A stretch of 14,443 bases of DNA from DATJXG01 sp035500455 (GTDB lineage: Bacteria > Acidobacteriota > Terriglobia > Terriglobales > Acidobacteriaceae): positions 1-14,443 of the forward strand of contig DATJXG010000459.1 in the NCBI GenBank assembly GCA_035500455.1, read 5' to 3'. Below the pieces are notes generated by a model, which had not been told where the DNA came from, did no database searches, and worked only from the letters and a program-made list of their open reading frames with translations. Shown piece by piece: positions 6,938-12,392 of this stretch. The translations under genes were made by a program, and so were the position numbers. The number at the start of each line of letters is the position of its first letter. Position 1 is the stretch's first letter.

Positions 6938-7606
6938 ATGGCAACCACCGTCCACGAACCGCCGCGGGGCAAGGCTTTACCCGATAGTCCGCAAACCGGG
7001 CACGGGAGCGGAGGCCTGGTCCCGGAGTCCGGGAGGATGCGGTACGTGCAGGACGATTCTTCGGCTGCGTCCCGGACCGGCATTTGGGTGGTGATCGCGG
7101 CCATCACCATGACCTTCGCGGCTTTCACCAGCGCGATGATCGTGCGCCAGGGAGCGTCGCTGGATTGGCGGCACCTGGCCATGCCCCGCATTCTGTATTT
7201 CAACACAGTGGTCCTGCTGGCGAGCAGCGTGACGCTGGAAATTGCCCGCCGGCGCTTCCGCAGCTTTGTCATCGGCACCGAGAGCGAGCGGGCCGGAGTG
7301 CTGCGGGCCCTGTATGCCACCCTGGCGCTTGGTTTGCTGTTCCTCGCCGGCCAATACATGGCCTGGCTGCAGTTGAAGGCTGATGGACTGTATCTGGCGA
7401 CCAATCCCAGCAGTTCGTTCTTCTATGTGTTCACGGCCGCGCATGGTCTGCACCTGCTTGGTGGCCTGGCCGGATTGCTTTATGTGATTCGCAGGTTCGG
7501 CAGGTCAGCGCTGCGCCGCGGCACCCTGGGCGCGGCGGCGCACTACTGGCATTTCATGGATCTGCTTTGGCTCTACCTGCTGCTTGTTCTTTGGATGAAG
7601 CTGTAA
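6938..7606 (+). CDS. coxC: Cytochrome c oxidase subunit III, first copy
   Basis: A 222-residue membrane protein of the subunit III fold, which stabilises subunit I and its proton uptake. A soluble N-terminal tail of about 45 residues precedes five hydrophobic helices at about 48-68, 85-103, 124-143, 160-183 and 203-220. Subunit III signatures are present: FTAAHGLHLLGG and HYWHFMDLLW. The acidic residue usually found in the first conserved helix (S-E-x-x-F) is missing; the helix reads AAITMTFAAF. The five-helix form is usual for bacterial oxidases that lack the two N-terminal helices of the mitochondrial protein. It starts 55 nt after coxA, with AGAGG shortly before ATG 6938. A second III-type gene follows 19 nt later, so the two probably form one module. 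Confidence 0.92.
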   Translation: MATTVHEPPRGKALPDSPQTGHGSGGLVPESGRMRYVQDDSSAASRTGIWVVIAAITMTFAAFTSAMIVRQGASLDWRHLAMPRILYFNTVVLLASSVTLEIARRRFRSFVIGTESERAGVLRALYATLALGLLFLAGQYMAWLQLKADGLYLATNPSSSFFYVFTAAHGLHLLGGLAGLLYVIRRFGRSALRRGTLGAAAHYWHFMDLLWLYLLLVLWMKL

Positions 7607-7615
7607 CCACGTTAC

Positions 7616-7621
7616 AGGAGG
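7616..7621 (+). promoter_or_regulatory. Ribosome-binding site that fixes a GTG start
   Basis: A full AGGAGG lies 4 nt before the GTG at 7626. No ATG near the start could serve the second subunit III gene, so this site decides the start. Confidence 0.8.
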
Positions 7622-7625
7622 CGCC

Positions 7626-8255
7626 GTGAGCGAAGCTCAACTGACTGTGGGAGGACACGGAGCGGGCCTGGTCGAGGCCTCGCCTTTCTCCGTTTCCACC
7701 AAAAAGCTGGTGATGTGGCTGTTCATTATTTCCGACGCGATGACCTTTGCCGCGATTCTGGTCGCCTACGGGTTTCTGCGAAACGCCTCCCCCAACTGGC
7801 CGGCCCCCTTCAAGTTTTCACCCAGCATCATTAACGTGATGGTAATGACGTTCATCCTGATCAGCAGCAGCCTGACCATGCTGATCGCGGTGCGCGCGGC
7901 GCAGTCGGGCGACAAGAGCGCGGCCTTTACCTGGGTGCTGATCACCGCGCTGGGCGGCGCGGTCTTCGCCCTGCTGCATGTGCGGGAATGGCTGGGCATG
8001 ATCGGCGAAGGGGTTCGCCTGTTTCAGAATCCCTGGGGCGCGCCCTTGTTCGGGGCGGCCTTCTTCAGCGTTACCGGGTTGCACCTGCTACACGTGACCT
8101 GCGGAGTGATCGCGCTGGTGATCGTGGGTCTGCGCTATAAGGGCGGCCGGTATGACGCCGGCGATATTGAGATTCTGGGGCTTTACTGGCACTTTGTGGA
8201 TATTGTCTGGATGTTCGTGGTGCCGCTCATTTATCTCCTGAGCATTGAACACTGA
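7626..8255 (+). CDS. Cytochrome c oxidase subunit III, second copy
   Basis: A 209-residue, five-helix subunit III-family protein (helices about 29-50, 68-90, 99-119, 142-167 and 184-204). Signatures are WLFIISDAMTFAA, in which D37 replaces the usual Glu of the S-E motif, SVTGLHLLHVTCG, and LYWHFVDIVWMFVVP. It keeps the acidic residue that its neighbour has lost, so it is the more canonical of the pair, although it comes second. It starts with GTG behind a strong AGGAGG and sits 19 nt after the first copy and 27 nt before the subunit IV gene. The two could be present together in one oxidase, with each filling part of the subunit III place, or be alternatives. I cannot tell which from sequence. 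Confidence 0.92.
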   Translation: MSEAQLTVGGHGAGLVEASPFSVSTKKLVMWLFIISDAMTFAAILVAYGFLRNASPNWPAPFKFSPSIINVMVMTFILISSSLTMLIAVRAAQSGDKSAAFTWVLITALGGAVFALLHVREWLGMIGEGVRLFQNPWGAPLFGAAFFSVTGLHLLHVTCGVIALVIVGLRYKGGRYDAGDIEILGLYWHFVDIVWMFVVPLIYLLSIEH

Positions 8256-8282
8256 TCGGCTGCGAGGGGAGGCAAATATTCG

Positions 8283-8594
8283 ATGACTACCGGCGAAAGG
8301 CAGAGCGGGGGGCTGAGCACCGACATTATTGTGTACGTAGTCCTCCTGGCCATGGCGGGTCTGCAGATCATCCTGGCCTACAACAGCAGTGGAGGCCGCG
8401 AGCTGCTGGCGCGCATGATCGTAGTGGCGGCGGTGCAGGCCCTGGTTGCGGTGATGTTCTTCATGCACCTGTGGTGGGAACGCCGCAGCCTGGTGGTTTC
8501 GATCGCGGTGGTTTCGCTTTTTGTGTTGTTTGCCTTGCAATACAGCTGGAGTGACAGCTTCCGACTTTTGCACATGAGCCCCTGGGCCCACTAA
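8283..8594 (+). CDS. coxD: Cytochrome c oxidase subunit IV, prokaryotic type
   Basis: A 103-residue protein with three membrane helices at about 14-33, 41-63 and 70-88, the size and topology of bacterial oxidase subunit IV. The family-like stretch VQALVAVMFFMHLWWERRSL (helix 2 into a basic turn) supports the call. It is an accessory subunit that helps assembly and stability of the subunit I metal site, with no redox centre. GGGGAGG precedes ATG 8283. It closes the structural part of the oxidase operon, and the next gene starts 15 nt later. Confidence 0.9.
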   Translation: MTTGERQSGGLSTDIIVYVVLLAMAGLQIILAYNSSGGRELLARMIVVAAVQALVAVMFFMHLWWERRSLVVSIAVVSLFVLFALQYSWSDSFRLLHMSPWAH

Positions 8595-8609
8595 GATAGG
8601 GAGACTGCG

Positions 8610-8996
8610 TTGGTGGAACGCATTGCAACCGGAATGATGCAGATCATGAGTTCCCTCAGGATCCGCCGGGCCGCACTGGTGCTGGCTGGGATGGCATTTG
8701 TGCTGGTAGCCGCTCCGGCCTTTTGCCAGGGTTGCGCCTTGTGCTACACCCAGGCTGCCTCCTCCGGGGCGCGGATGATCCAAGCCCTGCGCAGCGGCAT
8801 CCTGGTGCTGATTCTTCCTCCCATGTTCATGTCGGCAGGGATTACTGTGGTGGCGTACCGAAGGCGGAACCACTTTCACGAGTCCGATTCAGAAACCGAT
8901 GCGGATTCCGCGACAGATTCCGAGGCTTCGTGTAATATGGAGCGGCAAATTTTCCGGCCGCCTCTTCCTGGGGACAAATGGCACTCGCGCAACTGA
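8610..8996 (+). CDS. Small membrane protein with Cys-x2-Cys-x2-Cys motif, unknown function
   Basis: I do not recognise a named family. The 128-residue product has a hydrophobic stretch at about 20-38 ending APAFC, then C39-Q-G-C42-A-L-C45-Y, a second helix at about 63-83 (LRSGILVLILPPMFMSAGITVVAYRRR without breaks) and a tail with a Ser/Asp/Glu-rich run at 91-107. The three clustered Cys would sit just outside the membrane and could bind copper or a haem intermediate. With its place between subunit IV and the haem O synthase gene, this suggests an oxidase assembly role, by inference only. The start is unclear: TTG 8610 or GTG 8613 fit AGGGAGA upstream; ATGs at 8634, 8637 and 8646 are also in frame. 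Its end overlaps the next gene by 19 nt, so the last ~15 residues may be poorly constrained. Confidence 0.72.
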   Translation: MVERIATGMMQIMSSLRIRRAALVLAGMAFVLVAAPAFCQGCALCYTQAASSGARMIQALRSGILVLILPPMFMSAGITVVAYRRRNHFHESDSETDADSATDSEASCNMERQIFRPPLPGDKWHSRN

Positions 8997-9880
8997 CCGC
9001 ATTCCGTAGCCCATCCGCACCCCTTTCAGCCAGGCTGCGGGACTACTACACCCTGACCAAGCCGGAAGTGAATCTGCTGATTCTAATGACTACATCAGCG
9101 GGTTATTATCTCGGCGCGCAGGGCGCCTTCCGGATTGCGGGCCTGGTCCACACGCTGATCGGGACGCTGCTGGTGGCCAGCGGCACGGCGACCTTGAACC
9201 AGTTCATGGAGCGGACCCACGACGCCCATATGCGGCGCACCGCCAGCAGGCCGGTAGCCAGCGGCAGGATGGCGGCGCGGGAAGCGTTGGCGTTCGGAGT
9301 GCTGCTGAGCCTCGCCGGCGGCTTGTATCTGTGGTGGACGGTAAATGCGCTTTCGGCTGTGCTGGCTGTTTCCACGCTGCTCTCGTATCTCTTAATCTAC
9401 ACGCCATTAAAGAGAGTTACGCCGCTATGCACCCTGCTGGGAGCCTTTCCCGGCGCAATGCCGACGCTGATCGGTTGGGCGGGCGCGTCGAACGGCCTGA
9501 GCGGTGAGGCCTGGCTGTTGTTTGCGGTCCTCTTTCTATGGCAGTTCCCGCACTTCCTGGCGATCGCGCTGCTCTACCGCGAGGACTATGCCCGGGCAGG
9601 ATACAAAATGCTGCCTGCATTCGATCATGAAGGGCGCTTCACGCGCGCCGAAATCGTGGCTACGACCATAGCCCTCATCGTGGTGACAATGCTGCCGTTC
9701 GTCGGCGCCAGCCACGCCCCGCTCTATCTGCTGGGAGCATTCGCGGCGGGGTTGTTCTATCTTTATTATGGGGCGAAACTTGCGGCCTCGGCCTCGCGGA
9801 GTTCCGCCAGCCGGCTGGTCCACGCCTCGGTGATTTATCTGCCGGTGGTGCTGATCATGATGGCAGCCTGCAAGCGCTGA
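8978..9880 (+). CDS. ctaB: Protohaem IX farnesyltransferase (haem O synthase)
   Basis: An inner-membrane UbiA-superfamily prenyltransferase that adds a farnesyl group to haem B to make haem O, the precursor of haem A for the oxidase encoded upstream. The 300 residues hold the usual set of motifs: TKPEVNLL at 27-34, the prenyl-diphosphate/Mg motif N74-QFM-E78-RTH-D82-AHMRRT with RPVASGR after it, YTPLKRVTP at 141-149, GAFPGAMPTLIGWAG, WQFPHFLAIA, and the second acidic motif YREDYARAGYKMLP. The first Asp of the usual NxxxDxxxD motif is Glu78, a mild change. The start is ATG 8978 with GGGGA upstream, overlapping the previous gene by 19 nt. The haem A synthase gene (ctaA), also needed for an aa3 enzyme, is not in the window. 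The alternative symbol is cyoE. Confidence 0.95.
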   Translation: MALAQLTAFRSPSAPLSARLRDYYTLTKPEVNLLILMTTSAGYYLGAQGAFRIAGLVHTLIGTLLVASGTATLNQFMERTHDAHMRRTASRPVASGRMAAREALAFGVLLSLAGGLYLWWTVNALSAVLAVSTLLSYLLIYTPLKRVTPLCTLLGAFPGAMPTLIGWAGASNGLSGEAWLLFAVLFLWQFPHFLAIALLYREDYARAGYKMLPAFDHEGRFTRAEIVATTIALIVVTMLPFVGASHAPLYLLGAFAAGLFYLYYGAKLAASASRSSASRLVHASVIYLPVVLIMMAACKR

Positions 9881-9911
9881 AAAGAATTTTGGGAATGTCG
9901 TAATTTGAAAT

Positions 9912-9956
9912 CGGGTAATGTTCCAAGGCGCCAGGCGAAAATTACCGAATTACCCG
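9912..9956. repeat. Inverted repeat CGGGTAAT / ATTACCCG upstream of the SH3b gene pair
   Basis: CGGGTAAT at 9912-9919 and its exact complement ATTACCCG at 9949-9956, 29 nt apart, in the 120-nt gap between ctaB and the likely start at 10001. It could be an operator pair or a long-loop leader hairpin. No clear promoter is visible beside it. If the TTG at 9905 were the true start it would lie inside the coding region, which I think less likely. Confidence 0.3.
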
Positions 9957-10000
9957 CTCACCAGATTGTAGACTCCGCTCCGATTTCCCTCCCGCCACTT

Positions 10001-10867
10001 ATGTTGAGTCTTGGGCAACTTCGCTTTGCGGTGTTGGCGCTGGTTTGCCTGTTTGCCGGCCTGCCTGCCATGGGACGCGTGCACCGCGAACATTGGGGCG
10101 AAGGCTTTTCGGTGGATCTGAATCATCCCTACGCGCAGATTCTCAACATCGTTCATTCCGTGACCGAAGACGGCTTGCTCCGCGGCACTTCGGAATACCG
10201 CGGCTCGAGCGAACTGGATGGGGCTACATCCGCCAAGGAATCGAACGCCTTTCCCGCCTGGCAGGGAGAGGGGACGGTGCTGTACAAGATTCGGCCCAAG
10301 ACCCTGGCGCCGGACCATTTCAAAGAAACCAACGATGAAGGCACGATCACGGTGCGCTACGTCGTGCAGTCACTGGGACCCGCCTCTACCCGCCTCCGCA
10401 TCGATGCGGTGTTCAAGGAGGCCACCGGGCACCACACTCATCTTTCCGACGGCGCGGTCGAGGATGGGGAGTTCGAAGCCATCGCCGCCAAGGTCAAAGA
10501 CCTGGAAGATGCGGAGGAGAAACGTAAGGAAGAGTCGCAGCGAGCCGCGCAGGAAGCAAAGCTGGAAGCGATGCAGACGGAGCTGCAGCAGGAAAATTCC
10601 CAGCTGGCAAGTCTCACGGCGAAGGAAAGCGAACTGCAGCAGCAATTGCAATCCAAAAAAGGTCCCACAGGCGTGGTGAGGACAGAAAGCGCCGACTTGA
10701 AGGCGAGCCCTTACAACCAATCCAGGACGTTGCAGCTCTTGGCTCAGGGCGAAGCGGTAACCATTCTGCAGAAGAATACGCACTGGTATCGGGTGGCAGC
10801 GGCGAGCGGCAAAACCGGATGGGTGTATCGGCCCATGCTGCAAGCGCCGGCGGAGGGACCGCAGTGA
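10001..10867 (+). CDS. Secreted coiled-coil SH3b protein, unknown function
   Basis: Starting at ATG 10001, the product has 288 residues with a clean signal peptide (about 1-25), a globular beta-rich N-terminal domain (about 28-160), a charged coiled coil (about 162-220, rich in Glu, Lys and Gln) and a bacterial SH3 domain (about 224-280: ADLKASPYNQS, GEAVTIL, HWYRVAAASGKTGWVY). SH3b domains often bind peptidoglycan or cell-surface polymers, so a periplasmic wall-linked role is plausible. I recall similar proteins in Acidobacteriota but no function. An upstream in-frame TTG at 9905 would bury the signal peptide behind 32 residues, so I reject it, although the ATG lacks a good ribosome-binding site. 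The stop overlaps the next gene's start, and both share a globular domain, coiled coil, SH3b order. Confidence 0.8.
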   Translation: MLSLGQLRFAVLALVCLFAGLPAMGRVHREHWGEGFSVDLNHPYAQILNIVHSVTEDGLLRGTSEYRGSSELDGATSAKESNAFPAWQGEGTVLYKIRPKTLAPDHFKETNDEGTITVRYVVQSLGPASTRLRIDAVFKEATGHHTHLSDGAVEDGEFEAIAAKVKDLEDAEEKRKEESQRAAQEAKLEAMQTELQQENSQLASLTAKESELQQQLQSKKGPTGVVRTESADLKASPYNQSRTLQLLAQGEAVTILQKNTHWYRVAAASGKTGWVYRPMLQAPAEGPQ

Positions 10868-12036
10868 CCAGGCTACGGCGCGGAATTGCACAGCTCGCCT
10901 TGTTGCTCACCCTCTCGCTGCTGGCGGCTGCCGACGATTCACCTATCGGAAAGGACCGCACCTACGACTTCCCGATCACCGCGGTGCAAGCCGCTTTGCG
11001 GCAGATGGGGGCCTATACCGGGGCGCGCCTTCCTACTCTCGACGGCTTCATCACGATGGCCAAAGCGGAGATGCCGCACTACACGCGGCCGTATTACGAA
11101 TACAAGATCGACCTGGAAGCCAAGGGCTCCGCTCAGACCGTGGTGCACGTCAAGGCGAACGTCTCGGCGTGGTGCGAAGACGCCGAGAGTGGACAATCGA
11201 GCTACCAGGCATTTGCTTCAAGTGGCCGCCTGGAGAGCGATTTGCTCGACCGGCTCGCCGACTATCTCGTCAACAACAAGTCCAGTCTGGTGGCGGACCC
11301 GAGAGTGTTGGAGACGCACATCGCGGAGGTTCGCCAGCAGGAAACCGAGGCGCAGGGACGAATCGCAGAGCTGGAGAAGCAGTTGCAGGCTCCCGATCCG
11401 GCAGCCAATGGGGCTGCGGGGCCGGAGTTCGTTGCGGTGGGTCGTCCGCGCGCTCTCGTGCTCAGCGCTCCTCAGGAGAAAGCGGAGGTTCGGTTGCGTG
11501 CTCAGCAGGATGATGAATTCGAAGTGCTGGAGCATCGCGGCCGATGGCTGAAAGTAAAGTTGGATGACGCGGCGGATGGCTGGCTGGACGCTTCGCAGGT
11601 AAAGCCCGATCGCCCGCCGGCGGAAAATGCTTCCGGGAATTCCACCACTGCTGCGGCGCCTGCCGGCTATACGGTCGTGCGGGAGAATATTTCGAACTTT
11701 TCCGGCGACTGGGCTCCGCTCGTAGGAAAGACCGCTCTGTACGTGTGGGCGCGGCCGGTGGGATCGAGCCTCAATGTGTCTCCTGCCGCCAAGCTGAAAT
11801 TCATCGAATCGCTTTTCAGTGAGCGGGGACGCGTGGCCACGCACAATTCGCAGAACAAACTCGCCGGCCTGGTGGTGATTTTTCTGGACCAGGAAGGCGG
11901 GGTCGCCGCAGCCTCCATCAGCGACATCCGGCGGTGGCTTGACGGCGACTTAAGCAACGCGGCGTTTCTGAGAAAGTGCTCACTCGACCCTCCTTCGCAG
12001 TTCACTTTGGCACGCTCCCGTTCTGTATCCCGCTGA
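10864..12036 (+). CDS. Secreted SH3b protein paired with the preceding gene, unknown function
   Basis: A 390-residue protein with signal peptide (about 1-23), an N-terminal globular domain (about 33-138, with RPYYEYKIDL and VHVKANVSAW), a short coiled coil (about 150-176), an SH3b domain (about 188-248, VEVLEHRGRWLKVKL-like core and DGWLDASQV) and a C-terminal domain of unknown type (about 268-385). I chose GTG 10864, which overlaps the previous TGA (GTGA) and has GGAGGG at 10852-10857 with 6-nt spacing. An in-frame ATG at 10819 lacks this and would spoil the signal peptide. The overlap implies translational coupling and a shared job with the first SH3b protein. The relation to the oxidase upstream is unclear; the 120-nt gap suggests a separate unit. 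Confidence 0.82.
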   Translation: MTRLRRGIAQLALLLTLSLLAAADDSPIGKDRTYDFPITAVQAALRQMGAYTGARLPTLDGFITMAKAEMPHYTRPYYEYKIDLEAKGSAQTVVHVKANVSAWCEDAESGQSSYQAFASSGRLESDLLDRLADYLVNNKSSLVADPRVLETHIAEVRQQETEAQGRIAELEKQLQAPDPAANGAAGPEFVAVGRPRALVLSAPQEKAEVRLRAQQDDEFEVLEHRGRWLKVKLDDAADGWLDASQVKPDRPPAENASGNSTTAAAPAGYTVVRENISNFSGDWAPLVGKTALYVWARPVGSSLNVSPAAKLKFIESLFSERGRVATHNSQNKLAGLVVIFLDQEGGVAAASISDIRRWLDGDLSNAAFLRKCSLDPPSQFTLARSRSVSR

Positions 12037-12061
12037 AAATCTGTTGCTCAACTTGATTCCC

Positions 12062-12077
12062 TAGCACGAGAGTGCTA
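12062..12077 (+). terminator. Weak hairpin after the SH3b gene pair
   Basis: TAGCAC, loop GAGA, GTGCTA: a 6-bp stem with a GNRA-type tetraloop 25 nt after the stop codon at 12036. There is no T-run after it, so intrinsic termination would be poor. It may instead be an mRNA 3'-end stabiliser or a Rho-assisted end. Confidence 0.3.
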
Positions 12078-12216
12078 TTGACCGCTCCTGCGCCTATGCC
12101 GGGAATGGCACCATCCAGCAGAACGCCTGTCCAGCAAGGCTTTCAGCGAGCTCTTGGCCCGCGATATCTGGCCGAGGCGAACTCGAATTTGTGAGAAAAG
12201 AGGCCCAAAACCTAAG

Positions 12217-12228
12217 AGTACATGTACT
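12217..12228. promoter_or_regulatory. 12-bp palindrome AGTACATGTACT
   Basis: A perfect self-complementary 12-mer in the middle of the intergenic region, 165 nt before the Ig-repeat gene start. It could be a dimeric regulator site. I cannot assign a regulator, and no promoter hexamers stand out beside it. Confidence 0.25.
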
Positions 12229-12361
12229 TTCGATAACTGCTCAGGCTTTGCGGGCAATTGCAGAATGACCGCCATGCACTCCCCCAAAATGTCGGTCAGG
12301 TACGTCTTCACGATCTCGCCTTCGACAGAAGGGGGCAGAGTGTCCCCAACTTCTGCCACAG

Positions 12362-12378
12362 TGCGCTGACACAGCGCA
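12362..12378 (+). promoter_or_regulatory. Hairpin just upstream of the ribosome-binding site of the Ig-repeat gene
   Basis: TGCGCTG, ACA, CAGCGCA: two perfect 7-bp arms around 3 nt, ending 2 nt before the GGGAGG at 12381-12386 that serves GTG 12393. As DNA it is a compact operator; as RNA it is a stable stem beside the ribosome-binding site that could tune translation. Either role is inferred from position. Confidence 0.4.
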
Positions 12379-12392
12379 AAGGGAGGTCGTAC

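Larger units (their letters stand above)
12037..12392. other. Intergenic region before the Ig-repeat gene
   Basis: This 356-nt stretch holds no gene I can support. A minus-strand open frame at 12075-12404 (109 residues, fairly normal-looking in its middle, VGDTLPPSVEGEIVKTYLTDILGE and on to a basic tail) and a plus-strand frame at 12154-12369 (71 residues) are both possible but lack a good ribosome-binding site or any recognisable motif. The minus frame would start inside the Ig-repeat gene. Short palindromes lie at 12062-12077, 12217-12228 and 12362-12378. Confidence 0.5.

Noticed and set aside
8088..8879. A 263-codon minus-strand frame
   Set aside because: Shadow of the second subunit III, coxD and small Cys-rich genes; the His/Gln/Arg-rich product has no motif.
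9905..10000. TTG start at 9905 for the first SH3b protein
   Set aside because: It would put 32 residues ahead of a clear signal peptide; ATG 10001 gives a normal secreted protein.
10819..10863. ATG start at 10819 for the second SH3b protein
   Set aside because: It has a poorer ribosome-binding site, a larger overlap with the previous gene and a spoiled signal peptide. GTG 10864 has GGAGGG and a GTGA stop-start overlap.
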